A stretch of DNA of 64,000 bases. Source: Plectrocnemia conspersa (lineage: Eukaryota; Arthropoda; Insecta; Trichoptera; Polycentropodidae). Shown here piece after piece: positions 1-12,091 of the stretch. A model generated the notes under the pieces. It was not told the DNA's origin, ran no database searches, and saw nothing but the letters and a program-made list of their open reading frames with translations. Position 1 is the stretch's first letter; each line of letters opens with the position of its first letter. The position numbers and the translations under genes were made by a program. The stretch spans positions 558,001 through 622,000 of the forward strand of contig VTFK01000144.1 of the NCBI GenBank assembly GCA_009617715.1, given 5' to 3'.

Positions 1-131
1 TCATATGTATTTTTTTAAATAAGTATCGAAACAAATTGGTCTCAGGTGTAGATTTAAGGGTATATCTTACATCTTTTGAACCAAATTTCAAAAAATTATG
101 TTCCTCAAAACAAGCACAAGGATCTCATTAA
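1..131 (+). pseudogene. hAT transposase C-terminus remnant (ZBED/SCAND3-like)
   Basis: The plus-strand frame ending at 129-131 (TAA) reads as the last part of the hAT dimerisation domain: a KYRNKL motif, a DLRVYLTSF segment and the C-terminal LCSSKQAQGSH. This tail is characteristic of the transposases that gave rise to ZBED5, FAM200 and SCAND3-type proteins. The N-terminal portion is outside the window, and the second copy carries stops and frameshifts, so no active enzyme is expected. It sits inside the hAT element ending at 867. Confidence 0.75.
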
Positions 132-867
132 ATTTATTTTGTTTATATTATTGTGCTTATATTTTCGTAAAATTTGTTTAAAAATTAAACTTATAACTTG
201 ATAACAATGTATTATAATCTTAAGCAACACTTTCATAACTATTATTTTCGATAATAAATATAAAATTTTGGTAATAAGAATATTTTTAAATACAATTTCA
301 TTAATATTATTATATTTAAAATAAAAATTTCGCCTGCGGTGCTGCTGTAAATTTGTGAAAATGAAAGTGTAAATTTGTTTTCATCAGAAGAATTTTTGAA
401 TTTACCGTGTTTAATTAATTTTATATACATACATATATTTTCTATTAATATCGGTAATTTTTGGAAAAAAATTGTCTATGGCAAATTTCATTTTTTTTTA
501 TACAAATAATTTAATTTAATTCTATGTAATTTTTTTTAAAAAAAATTAGTTGTTAAAAAAATACTTCTTTAAATGTCCTGGTTTTGAATTTCGACAAGAA
601 ATGAGCTTTGGCACCTTTTATTTAAAAAAAAAACATTGTGATATGTAAAGATCAAATGTCTCATTGTTATCAGAAAAAATAAAACCTTTGGTATTTTTTA
701 TTAAACTTAAATAAATTGAGTTCTGGGAAATATAGTCACCCTATAAAATTTATAATGCTAATAGAATAACAAATTTCTCGAAATACAATCATTTTTTACG
801 AAGTGGTACAATTAAGCGTGACGTACTAGCAAGTGGTACGCGAGCCAAAAAAGGTTGGGAAACGCTG
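1..867 (+). mobile_element. hAT transposon, copy 1 (right part; left end off-window)
   Basis: This is the right-hand part of a hAT-superfamily DNA transposon. It matches, with scattered differences, the second copy at 4825-6330: the end of the transposase frame, a long AT-rich 3' tail and the terminal block containing AAGTGGTACGCGAG and AGGTTGGGAAACGCTG. The terminus at 867 (…CGCTG) is the reverse complement of the left terminus of copy 2 (CAGCGGTTCCCAACCT), so the right inverted repeat is intact. The left end lies before the window. Both copies are followed by the same flank (ACCTATATGACGACAACG), so they arose by duplication of the host segment, not by two independent insertions. Confidence 0.8.
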
Positions 868-3371
868 ACCTATATGACGACAACGTAGAATTGTTATATA
901 TAAATAAAAAGTGATTCAAATCAAGTTCAAGTCACTGTCAACAAGTTTTTTTTTTTTTATTATTTTTAAAGAACATACTAAATAAGTTTGATGTAATTGA
1001 ATATCCTGAATTTGACTGTCGAAAGAGACACAAACGTAGACACATGTTTTGCCACATCGGAATTAAAAAAACCCTACTATTTGGCTATTGATTATTCCAG
1101 GTATGCATTCACATATTTATAATCATTGTAAAATGTCATCTATTAGATAACATCAAAGAAAGTACATATCAGTTGGCTGATATATTGCAAGTCGTCGCTC
1201 AGAACGAAATGATCTAGGTGAATTTATTTGATGCAATAATGCTTTTAATTTATTTTATTTATGTCTTGGTATATACAACAACTCACTTACTATCCTAACT
1301 AATATCACTAATTATTAAATTAAATAACCGAATGTATTACAATCATTGTCACGTGATCATCGTGAAAGATAGTATCCCCAAATATCAATAGATAAAAAAT
1401 ACGTTTTATTAGCATTTACATGGTTCGATCGACATTAACCTCAATCGTACTAAGTATATATTTTCAATTCAAGTAATTATATTGTGCCAAATCAAACGAA
1501 TATGTGCATTAAATCGGAATCAATGATATTGTTTATGTATTGTAAAAGGAAAAACTCACTTTTCGACCCCGGAACTCAAAATTTGAAGATTTCAACACGA
1601 TGATGAAATAGTCTAATCAATGTATTCTTCTAATCCTCACACACACACACACATATGTATATATTTAATTTTCACAGTTATAACACACTTGGTTAATTTG
1701 CAATCCGAATATTTATATTGAGTCAAATCGAACAACGCACATAACAAAATAATGAAAATTATTGTTGCCTAGCAAAATTATTTATAACTGTTGTCACGTA
1801 ACTGTTTTATATTTGAATGCTTATTTTTCATTGGTCGAAACAACAGAATTAATTCACTTCAAATATAATCCAGTATTTATACAAAAATCTATTGTTATTT
1901 GGTAGTTAGGTGTGTAATAAATTGATATAATTTGTTTTTGTAAAGTGTAAATTAGGTGTTTTTATTAAAAGTGTATCTGTGAGTATCTCAAAAATATACA
2001 TTTTTTAACTCTAGCTGGTAGTGGTTATATATTTTTCTGCAGTATTTTTTACTATTGTCAAATTAAAATGTGTAATTTATATGGTATTGATTTTTATTAT
2101 AATATTTGATGGAAAGTGAACACACCTGTAATATCACCTCAGCATCCAATTAACCAATTTTTATACCATTACACTATTACATTTCACGCTTTCCACCGTA
2201 GCACGGTAATTTTTCAAAACGGTATTAATTTCGAAAAATATCTACCATTCGAAGCAGCGAAATTGCGTTAATTATACTATGTACGGGGGCCCGGTCCATC
2301 CATTGTTGCGGCCTCAGTTCTCATAATTTAAATAACGTTCACATAAAACCGACACTTATTGAAGTCGTAAAGAACTTTCTAGACAACAATGTTATCTTTT
2401 TTATTGCAAATAATAAATATTTATTATAATAGGCTGACGGGCTGAAAACGTTAACGTTACGAACGCGAAAAAGCCGGTAAGCATTATATTGATTTAGTGC
2501 TAATTCAATATCGTAATATGAATAAGTGTTGTTATAAAAAAGTTAAAGAACCACTGATGTTGCCGTTGTGTAAATTGAAATCTTGACTTTCATAAAAATC
2601 GATAGCTATTTGTTTAAATATACTGGTTAATATATTTTTATAGATTTGTTATTAGTCTGTATTCGTATCGGTTAATTGTTATTGAAGGGTAACTTTTATG
2701 TATGAGAACATGTTTTAAAGGAAATGGAAAATATAAATAATTGTTCATTAAAAATATTGTTTATTAGCTATTAAATAAATGATATGCAATACATTTTTGC
2801 TTATTTTAAAAACAAATATGATTCGAAGAAGATTATTTAAGGTCCTCTTAGCAGTTTTTAATGTGATGTGAAAAGAATTTTTGCGATATAAAACATATAT
2901 TGTTTCACTATTTAGCATTAAATATATTAAATTTTGATTTATTTGGCACATATTTTCTGTTGATGCAATACTTTACATAGGCTTTGTATGTTAAAAAAAC
3001 TAAATATATTATTAAAAAAATATTTATTTAAAAACTAATACTACTTCTACCTTTACTACTTAATCCGCTTCTATTCGCTACTGTTTATTTAAATATTAAT
3101 ATAAGTAATATTTGTTTTATTTATGCTACCATTAATTTTTTATCGATAACAGAAGGAAGTGTTTTTTTTTAATTGTGCTACTTAAAAATTCCGACATTTC
3201 ATAAGCAACAATATAAAATTCATTTTAGTTTATTATATTTACCTGAACGTCTCTTTGTGTTTAATATATACTGAATGTATTTAGATCGTTATTTCAGTTT
3301 TTGCATAGTACATCATGGATGAATATATTACATTTAACGTGCTAATGTTTTTATGTGTATTTTTTCTCTCT
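868..3371. repeat. Segmental duplication, unit 1 (flank after hAT)
   Basis: This stretch aligns almost base for base with 6331-10972, apart from small indels and one large gap. Shared landmarks are the block around 1150-1230 (ATATTGCAAGTCGTCGCTCA), a CA microsatellite near 1637, GTACGGGGGCCCGGTCCATC near 2281, and the AAGCCGGTAAGC block near 2470. Relative to unit 2 it lacks about 2.05 kb after position 2860, where TTTTTAATGTGATGTGAAAAG replaces the extra segment, and 20 bp near 3070. Similarity stops abruptly at about 3371. I find no convincing gene in it. The short frames near 2130-2270 are shared with unit 2 but broken here. Confidence 0.85.
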
Positions 3372-4824
3372 AACTAACAACACATATAAAAATGAATCCA
3401 TCCTGCTGACATATTTTTCAATATTTTTCGACATTGATATTTTTTTAAATGTATGTACTCATACTCTTGAAACAATATATCAATCGATATTATTTATAAA
3501 AGATACGAAATGTGTTAATATACAATTTACTATCTCATAAAAATAAAAGCTCGATGTAAGATACATTTTCATGAAAATTTTATAATAGTATCTGTTTCTA
3601 GGAATGCAATCAATACTTTGTATGATAGATATTAAAAGATGGGTTTGCCTTAAATACTGTTATACTACAGGGAATTTATCATTCCTTTTGATAAATAAAG
3701 CTTTTTACATTCGTAATAAGAGAGTTCATAGAGACTGTATAAAAAATCTTATTATATGTTTTTCTCCTTATACTTGGATCATGCAAAACTAATATAATAT
3801 ATGTATTTAATTAAAATTACATTGTATAACAAACTTTGCAAAAATGTAAAAAATCGTTGGCATTAATAAAAACGAGCATTTAAATTAGTATGCCATAAGC
3901 GTCATTTGTAGTACTCTGAATGTTGAAACTATGTAAACAGACTTAGCGACTCGAAGCCTGAAATTCTTTAATTAAAATGTCTGAAAAATATCTGCTTTAG
4001 CCGTTAAGGACAAGAAGGAGGTGGAAACTTTCAGATTTCGAAATTTTCTCAGTCGTTGAAATGCATGAGGCGGGTTTCACATTGCATTTTATTATTATAA
4101 TTTTAATGCGAAATATTCAAATAACCATTCGTTGGAAACTTATATCAATGGTAACATAAAATGTCGTTGTACACTGGTGTGTTGTGGTTGGTTTTCAGTG
4201 GTTTCAGATTAGATGTTTAATAATATAAAGCGGAAAACTGTGTGGAAGCTGGTACGGTCTCAGTTTTCACATAATTTTGTAAACGTGTCAGTTGGCCGAC
4301 AGTATTAACAGGGGCAAACATTGACTTCAGTTAACAACAAAGTGGGCGAAGGGTAAAACCATTGCTTAACTAAATTTGAAAACTCACCGTTGTCATCGTG
4401 CCAGTTACGTTGCACGTGTAACGAAATACGCTGAGTGGACAAACGCTCAAACAAATAGTTTTAAAAATATTTTGCTATTAAATTATCGTTGAATGTACCA
4501 CAAAATATAACTTTATCCACATTTAACCGAATAAATGATTAAATAGAATAGACATATACGTAACAGCAGGTATAAATTAATAACTTTACATAGTTATCAT
4601 AAAACAGATATGTATGTAATATATTCTATATATTATGTATATAAAGTTTGCTATGGTGCTTAGCTTCAAAATAAAATATAATAAAAATAGCGATATAAGC
4701 CATTAGTATGGTATTTTATTTGTATAAACGATCTTAATGAAAGTCATAAAATATTTTTAAACCCACATTTCTACACAGGAAACGGGCTCGATATATAATA
4801 TTTCCATTTTTCTGTTGCTAATAT
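3372..4824. other. AT-rich sequence between duplication units; no gene seen
   Basis: About 1.45 kb of sequence not obviously repeated elsewhere in the window. Short frames of about 60 codons at 3355-3540 and 3604-3792 have AT-driven composition and no recognisable motif. The part 4030-4450 is somewhat richer in GC but shows no splice-site or coding pattern I can defend. The hAT element of unit 2 begins directly after it. Confidence 0.5.
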
Positions 4825-6330
4825 CAGCGGTTCCCAACCTGTGGTACGCGTACCACCGGTGGTACGCGAGTGGATAGTTGGTGGTACGCGAAAAATAATC
4901 AGTAATGGCGGACATAAAAAGTAAAAAAAAATCAGTCATAAAAATATCATTTAAACTATTGTATTTTTCCTAAATGTAATTTTTCAGAAAAGCTCGATGA
5001 CGATTTTTAATGTTAATGATAAAATTGAAAGTATGATTAAAAAATTAGATTTTTGGAAACAGTGTATCGAAAATAATCAAATGGAAGTATTTGAACTCTA
5101 CATATTTTTTTGGTTGAAAATAAGGTTAGCTTGTCTCAAGATTTACGAGAACATATAATAGTTCATTTAACAGGATTAAAATCGTCTTTCGTGGAGAATT
5201 TTCCAAAACCGGAAAACAAAGATAATAATTGGATTTCAAACCCCTTCTATGCAGAAAATTTAGAAAAAGCTTCATCGTGATCAATAAAAGATAAATAAAA
5301 TTTAATAGACTTATCAAGTGACAAAACTATACAAGTAAAATTCAAACGAAACAATCTAATTAATTTTTGGTTAAACATCGATAAAGAATATGAAGAACTT
5401 TCTGAAAAAGCTCTAAAATTTTTATTACCTTTCACTAGTACGGAATTAGTAGAAAGAGCTTTTTCTTCATGTTTTTTTTTAAATAAGTATCGAAACAAAT
5501 TGGACGCGGATGTAGATTTAAGGGTATATCTCACATCTTTTAAACCAAATTTAAAAAAATTATGTTCTTCAAAACAAGCACAAGGATCTCATTAAATTTA
5601 TTTTGCTTATATTTATGTGCTTATATTTTCGTAAAATTTGTTTAAAAATTAAACTTATAACTTGATAACAATGTATTATAATCTTAAGCAACACTTTCAT
5701 AACTATTATTTTCGATAATAAATAGAAAATTTTGGTAATAAAAATATTTTTAAATACAATTTCATTAATATTATTATATTTAAAATAAAAATTTCGCCTG
5801 CGGCGCTGCTGTAAGTTTGTGAAAATAAAACTGTAAATTGTCTCGTTTTCAACAGAAGAAGTTTTACATTTACCGTGTTTAATTAATTTTATATACATAT
5901 ATTTTCTATTAATATCGGTAAGTTTTGGAAAAAAATGTCTATGGCGCATTTCATTTTTTTCTATAGAAATAATTTAATTTAATTCTATATATATTTTTTT
6001 TATTAAAAATTAGTTGTTAAAAAAAAACTTCTTTAAATGTCCTGGTTTTGAATTTCGACAAGAAATGAGCTTCGGCACCTTTTATTTAAAAAAAAACATT
6101 GTGATATGTAAAGTTCAAATGTCTTATTGTTATCAAAAAAAAATAAAACCTTTGGTATTTTTTATTAAACTTAAATAAATTGAGTTTTGGGAAATATAGT
6201 CACCCTATAAAATTTATAATGCTAATAGAATAACAAATTTCTCGAAATACAATCATTTTTACGAAGTGGTACAATTAAGCGTGACGTACTAGCAAGTGGT
6301 ACGCGAGCCAAAAAAGGTTGGGAAGCGCTG
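4825..6330 (+). mobile_element. hAT transposon, copy 2 (full length, decayed)
   Basis: A 1506-bp element with matching inverted termini: left CAGCGGTTCCCAACCT at 4825, right AGGTTGGGAAGCGCTG ending at 6330. Subterminal GTGGTACGCG repeats follow: GGTACGCGTACCACCGGTGG near 4843 on the left, AAGTGGTACGCGAG near 6294 on the right. The flanking octamers GCTAATAT and ACCTATAT agree at five of eight positions, which is compatible with a worn 8-bp target duplication. It carries one transposase pseudogene in plus orientation. The ends and protein both point to the hAT superfamily. Confidence 0.85.
4996..5595 (+). pseudogene. hAT transposase pseudogene (ZBED/FAM200/SCAND3-like C-terminal half)
   Basis: Read across at least one frameshift and two in-frame stops, this stretch resembles the C-terminal half of hAT transposases of the ZBED5/FAM200/SCAND3 type. 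It includes the KIESMIKKLDFW-type helix near 5020, a region ending in WISNPF near 5230-5250, and then a good frame from about 5325. That frame has FWLNIDKEY, LLPFTSTELVERAFS (the hAT dimerisation motif), KYRNKL, DLRVYLTSF and the terminal LCSSKQAQGSH before TAA at 5593-5595. The frameshift lies near 5110-5120; TGA at 5278 and a TAA just after also interrupt it. In the intact family the protein normally has an N-terminal BED or zinc-finger part and the DDE catalytic core. Neither is recognisable, so the element could not have mobilised itself in its present state. Confidence 0.8.
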
Positions 6331-9300
6331 ACCTATATGACGACAACGTAGAATTGTTATATATAAACAAAAAGTGAATCATCTCAAGTTAAAGTAACTG
6401 TCAACAAGTATTATCTTTTTTAAAGAACATACTAAATAAGTTTGATGTAATTAAATATCCTGAATTTGACTATTTCGAAAGAGAAATGATTGCACAAAAG
6501 AAAAATCGATAAAAAAGCATGACGTAGGCACATATTTTGTCACATCGGAATTAAAAAAAAAAACACTCTTAGATATTGATTATTCCAGGTATGCATTCAC
6601 ATATTTATAATCATTGTAAAATGTCATCTATTAGATAACATCAAAGAAAGTACATATCAGTTGGCTGATATATTGCAAGTCGTCGCTCAGAACGAAATGA
6701 TCTAGGTGAATTTATTTGATGCAATAATGCTTTTAATTTATTTTATTTATGTCTTGGTATATACAACAACTCACTTACTATCCTAATTAATATCACCAAT
6801 TATTAAATTAAATAACCGACTGCATTACAATCATTGTCACGCGATCGTCGTGAAAGATAGTATCCCCAAAAATCAATAGATAAAAAATACGTTTTATTAG
6901 CATTAACATGGTTCGATCGACATTAACCTCAATCGTACTAAGTATATATTTGCAATTCAAGTAATTATATTGAGGTAAATCAAACGAATATGTGCATTAA
7001 ATCGGAAGCAATGATAATGTTTATGTATTGAAAAAGGAAAAACTCACTTTTCGACCCCGGAACTCAAAATTTGAAGATTTCAACACGATGATGAAATAGT
7101 CTAATCAATGTATTCTTCTAATCCTCACACACACACACACACATGTATATATTTAATTTTCACAGTTATAACACACTTGGTTAATTTGCAATCCGAATAT
7201 TTAAATTGAGTCAAATCGAACAACGCACATGAGAAAATAATGAAAATTATTGTTGCCTAGCAATATTATTTAAAACTGTTGTCACGTAACTGTCGGCCAT
7301 TTTGTTTTACATTTGAATGCTTATTTTTCATTGGTCGAAACAACAGAATTAATTCACTTCAAATATAATCCAGTATTTATACAAAAATCTATTGTTATTT
7401 GGTAGTTAGGTGTGTAATAAATTGATATAATTTGTATTTGTAAAGTGTAAATTAGGTGTTTTTATTAAAAGTGTATAAACATCTGTGAGTATCTCAAAAA
7501 TATACATTTTTTAACTCTAGCTGGTAGTGGTTATATATTTTTCTGCAGTATTTTTTACTATTGTCAAATTAAAATGTGTAATTTATATGGTATTGATTTT
7601 TATTATAATATTTGATAGAAAGTCAATGAAATATCAAGTGAACACACCTGTAATATCACCTCAGCATCCATTTAACCAATTTTTATACCATTACACTATT
7701 ACATTTCACGCTTTCCACCGTAGCACGGTAATTTTTCAAAACGGTATTAATTTCGAAAAATATCTACCATTCGAAGCAGCGAAATTGCGTTAATTATACT
7801 ATGTACGGGGGCCCGGTCCATCCATTGTTGCGGCCTCAGTTCTCATAATTTAAATAACGTTCACATAAAACCGACACTTATTGAAGTCGTAAAGAACTTT
7901 CTAGACAATGTTATCTTTTTTATTGCAAATAATAAATATTTATTATAATAGGCTGACGGGCTGAAAACGTTAACGTTACGAACGCGAAAAGCCGGTAAGC
8001 ATTATATTGATTTAGTGCTAATTCAATATCGTAATATGAATAAGTGTTGTTATAAAAAAGTTAAAGAACCACTGATGTTCCCGTTGTGTAAATTGAAATC
8101 TTGACTTTCATAAAAATCGATAGCTATTTGTTTAAATATACTGGATAATATATTTTAATAGATTTGTTATTATATTATATTAGTCTGTATTCGTATCGGT
8201 TAATTGTTATTGAGGGGTAACTTTTATGTATGAAAACATGTTTTAAAGGAAATGGAAAATATAAATAATTGTTCATTAAAAATATTGTTTATTAGCTATT
8301 AAATAAATGATCTGCAATACATTTTTGCTTATTTTAAAAACAAATATGATTCGAAGAAGATTATTTAAGGTCCTCTTAGCAGTTTTTAACAGCTTAACGA
8401 CCGAGGACTCACCCACGAGTCCTGAGAGTACCTTCTGTAGCGGCCGAGGACTCGCCCATGCGTCCTGCGTTATGCGTCTTCTTTTATTAAAAATACACTA
8501 TGATACAATACAGTTTACCCCTATATTATAATGCGAGATGGTAGTATACTATTTCTACCTAATATAAAATATAAAATAAATTATATTTTACTTTAATTTT
8601 TCGTAAAAAGAGTCGTTTTATCCCACTGCGTCGCAATGCAACGAGTCGTCGCCTATTTTAGTTTGTTATATTCTAATATTTTTGGGCTAGTGTGTTGTTT
8701 GGTAACGGTTCTCCAAGCCGCTCCCACTTACAGTGACCATATTTTTGCATTGTGGAATATTATATTTTTATTTATTGTTGTTGTTATTAATAAGTGATAA
8801 TTTATACTAAAAGTTAGTTAATAATAATAAAAACTGCGAATTGCGTATTTACAAAAATAGTTAAATAATCATTAAAGAAATTTTTGAAATTTGACAACGT
8901 TGATTAGTGCACGATTTTTTTTGAGCACCACATTAGCTTAAAAATGTGATAATTAAATTAATAACATGTATGTTTAAATGCTTCTTAATATTTTTATAAA
9001 CGATTTATAAAAAATCTCCATTTATAATAAATAATAATTTGCACTCACTAAATTTTTTGCCGTCCATTTTCTGCGTACAACCGTTTCGAACACATATATT
9101 TTCATAATTACACTGAGTGATACGTGCAAAAACAGTTGTCATTATGAAGAAAATGAACTGGATGAGTGCAAATTTGTCACACGTGGTCTATGTTCACGTA
9201 CACTTGAATTAGAATTACTTTCGCACACATCACTATGTTCACAATCACTGGGGGCGCTGGACAACGCGTCATCAAAATTTTCCAAAAAGGTTTAATTTCT

Positions 9301-9463
9301 TTCGTCCATTTTGCCATGATTGAAAATAAAAATTTCAAATCAAAATCACAATCACAAAAGATCACAGATAGAAGAGCTATTTTCGCGATACATTACGACC
9401 GATAGTTTAGAGGAGACTAAATATACTGCATTACTTCGATTATAAAATGCATTTTTTTATCTG

Positions 9464-9493
9464 TGTGGAATTCCCGAATTTGGGAATTCCACA
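9464..9493. repeat. Perfect 12-bp hairpin
   Basis: TGTGGAATTCCC and its exact reverse complement GGGAATTCCACA flank a 6-base loop (GAATTT). The hairpin stands alone within unit 2 and is not followed by a run of T as a polymerase III terminator would be. It may be fused transposon ends or a simple palindrome. Confidence 0.8.
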
Positions 9494-9663
9494 ATAAAAA
9501 AAGTGTCATCTACCCTAATAGATGAATTCTGAAAAGGTATGCACAAGGTAAGCTGATAAGACGGGACAGGTAGTGGCAATTTATCCTTTTAGAATAACAT
9601 TAATTGTAATTTATAGTAAATATTTAATATTATATTTGTAAACAAGTTTTTTTTCGTTATATC

Positions 9664-9698
9664 ACCTAATTATGCGGCCCACAGATTTAGAAACGCTG
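9664..9698 (-). mobile_element. hAT-like terminal fragment
   Basis: Read on the minus strand, the sequence begins CAGCGTTTCTAAATCTGTGG and continues GCCGCATAATTAGG. This has the common hAT terminus layout CAGNG-TTCT-AA-CTGTGGG-CGC and resembles the other hAT element in this window (CAGCGGTTCCCAACCTGTGG). I could not find its partner terminus or a target duplication, so it is a fragment or a chance match. Confidence 0.4.
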
Positions 9699-10972
9699 GT
9701 TAAATGACGAAATTACAATATATTTATGCAAAAAATCATAAGGAAGCTACAAATTAAATTTCGATAAAATATTTCGATATTATAGGGAATTTACTAAAAA
9801 AGGTGATTTTTTGCTATTATTCCGCGAAATCTCCCGGCCACCGGGCGATAAGCTAGTAAAAAATATAGTGCTTAGATGTGTTATAAGATTAAGAATAATA
9901 AATTAACAATAACATTAGATAAAATCGTAAACTATTTTTTTTAATAATAATTTTTTTCCTAAATGAAATATTATCATTATTTTTTTGTGAATTGCTAAAC
10001 ACCTTGTAGTGTATGCGAATATTGTGGGCTGATCTAACTTGTGTTTAATGTAAATAACCAATAAAAAATTAAGTAGAAAATATCTTTCCTAAGATTAGAG
10101 CCAATCTATCTATCGCAAGTGCAGGTAGTAACTTGTCAACAATGAAAATTTTAGAATTGGGTGTTGGCCTTCGCTCAAAGCATACAATATAATTAGAAAT
10201 AAACTGTACTGAGAATTTATGTTTGGTTTTTTGTTTATATCACCTATATAATACCAAATTATTATTATGGAAAGAATGAAAATAATGAATATAAAACATA
10301 TTGAAAGCATACATGTTACTTTTAATTTATTTAAGTGCAATAAGCAAAATATTTTTAGTGAAGTGTACTGTAAATTCATTTCGTGAGTATGGGCATACAA
10401 ATGGTTAGACACTGTGGCCCAGAAATAACAAATCAAAATTTTTATGTGAAAAGAATTTTTGCGATATAAAACATATATTGTTTCACTATTTAGCATTAAA
10501 TATGTTAAATTTTGATTTATTTGGCACATATTTTCTGTTGATGCAATACTTTACATAGGCTTTGTATGTTAAAAAAACTAAATATATTATTAAAAAAATA
10601 TTTATTTAAAAACTAATACTACTTCTACCTTTACTACTTAATCCGCTTCTACTCCCACTTTCACTCCCATATTCGCTACTGTTTATTTAAATATTAATAT
10701 AAGTAATATTTGTTGTATTTATGCTACCATTAATTTTTTATCAATAACAGAAGGAAGTGTTTTTTTTTTTAATTGTGCTTCTTAAAAATTCCGACATTTC
10801 ATAAGCAACAATATAAAATTCATTTTAGTTTATTATATTTACCTGAACGTCTCTTTGTGTTTAATATATACTGAATGTATTTAGATCGTTATTTCGGTTT
10901 TTGCATAGCACATCATGGATGAATATATTACATTTAACGTGCTAATGTTTTTTATGTGTATTTTTTTCTCTC

Positions 10973-11941
10973 AAACATATGACAACACCCAGCGGATGTG
11001 CTGACGCCAGCGACGGCCGTGAACTTAGATGCAGACAATTCATTTTTTCCTCACAATTCATTCGCTCATTTCTCACAAAGGAAACAGGAAGGTGCTGATC
11101 AATTATTGTCTGAGTGGAGAATTAGTTACAATAAAGCCTCCTGCCGTGAGAGCCTCGGAAAACGCTGACTCGTAGGCACATGTTAAAAAGTCGTAATACT
11201 AACACACGTCGATGTTGCTTCGCTCTTATCTCTGAAAGTCGAAAAAAAATATGAAATATAATCCTGAGTGCGAACCAAAGAAGCGAGCAATGTGTGTCTG
11301 TGTATGAGTTATTTGCATATGTATCGAAAAATATTGTAGGAAATGTTAAATTTCTAATAATACAATATAAAAATTTTTATCCAAAAATATTTTTTATTAA
11401 AAATATTTTTAGAATCATTTTTTGATTCCCTTATTATTATAAAAATAATTTGATGGTAAACGTATCGCAATTTTATTAATAATTTTTATTTTATATTAAA
11501 TGATTTAATTTAAGACAAATTTGGCATCCCCATTTTCAAACGTTTTAAAAATTACCCTCATCACTGTTATTAATATTTTACGGCACTACGATATCTCTAA
11601 ACGCTTCATCTTGGGACCTTATAATCGAAAACATATTTATAATCCCGATATCCTGAGTATAGTAAAGTACCCGCACGGGATTCCGGTAACCGTCGTAATC
11701 AATTTCGGTTCGTTGTTAAACACGATTCGGCGTCGCCTCTTTTCTTTGCTCACCTACAACGTTCTAAACAAATTTATTCGAAAACTAAATACACACACAA
11801 GTCACCTATGTGTGTGTATGTAAATATTCTGGAATTTCTGGAACGAGCGGAGCAAACAACGAGCTCTGGTATCGTCCACCGGCTGCGAGCTTTCTCGACA
11901 CACACACGCTTTAAAGCTCGGCGCCCATTAAAACGGAAAAT
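10973..11941. other. Sequence after the duplication; two moderately GC-rich patches, no proven gene
   Basis: After the duplication breakpoint a non-repetitive GC-richer patch spans roughly 10980-11290. An AT-rich stretch follows, and a second richer patch spans 11540-11940. The second patch has a 100-codon open frame at 11521-11823 that starts with TTG rather than ATG and shows no family motif, and frames open on both strands, as expected by chance in such composition. This patch may be the leader of the small ORF at 11942, or simply regulatory sequence. Confidence 0.35.
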
Positions 11942-12091
11942 ATGGAGGCTTTTGCGCATATCGCGTGTCATAACATTACGGAGGAACAACGCGGCTGTAT
12001 GCCAGAAGATGAAATAAAAGTAATGGAATTGTTTTCATATTATAATAAAATAGAACTAGATGATTTTATAAAAGATTTATTTCAATTGTAA
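11942..12091 (+). CDS. Candidate 49-codon small ORF, acidic, unknown function
   Basis: I do not recognise this ORF. An ATG at 11942 in a favourable context (AAAATATGG, G at +4) opens a 49-residue frame closed by TAA at 12089-12091. An in-frame stop at 11912-11914 fixes this ATG as the first one. The product starts MEAFAHIACHN, is rich in Glu and Asp, and has an amphipathic-looking C-terminal half (SYYNKIELDDFIKDLFQL). It has no signal peptide or membrane segment. The residue mix is unlike the Ile/Lys/Asn-rich junk frames around it, which is the reason to list it. It lies directly downstream of a GC-richer patch that could be a promoter or 5' UTR, and very AT-rich DNA follows. It could equally be one exon of a larger gene, a transposon scrap or chance. 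Confidence 0.3.
   Translation: MEAFAHIACHNITEEQRGCMPEDEIKVMELFSYYNKIELDDFIKDLFQL

Larger units (their letters stand above)
8391..10441. other. 2.05-kb segment present only in duplication unit 2
   Basis: This stretch has no counterpart in unit 1. It begins with a GC-richer part carrying two near-identical phrases, CGACCGAGGACTCACCCACG and GCCGAGGACTCGCCCATGCG. It then runs through AT-rich DNA, a minus-strand Ser/Asp-rich degenerate frame (about 9175-9320), a perfect hairpin at 9464-9493 and a hAT-like terminus ending at 9698. The edges lack a target duplication. Unit 1 instead shows a short TGTG filler at the joint, so I infer deletion from unit 1 rather than insertion into unit 2. No intact gene is seen. 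Confidence 0.7.
6331..10972. repeat. Segmental duplication, unit 2 (flank after hAT, longer version)
   Basis: This is the second copy of the segment seen at 868-3371, in the same orientation. It is colinear from the hAT end to 8390 and again from about 10442 to 10972, where similarity ends inside a T-rich tract. It keeps small segments that unit 1 has lost, for example near 6478-6520 and the 20 bp around 10650. An 88-codon frame at 7527-7793 exists only here; the same stretch in unit 1 is broken by an indel near 2115, which argues against a conserved protein. Unit 2 appears to be the more complete copy. Confidence 0.85.

Noticed and set aside
242..430. Minus-strand frames near 242-430 and 5569-5949
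   Set aside because: They lie in the AT-rich 3' part of the two hAT copies, opposite to the transposase, and are rich in Ile, Lys, Asn and Phe. They are shadows of composition.
7527..7793. 88-codon plus-strand frame in duplication unit 2
   Set aside because: The same sequence in unit 1 (about 2040-2270) is nearly identical but frame-broken by an indel, and the product has no motif. No sign of coding selection.
9175..9360. Minus-strand Ser/Asp-rich frame resembling the acidic N-terminus of piggyBac transposases
   Set aside because: Needs a frameshift, has no TTAA-flanked CCC ends nearby and no catalytic domain follows. Low-complexity resemblance only.
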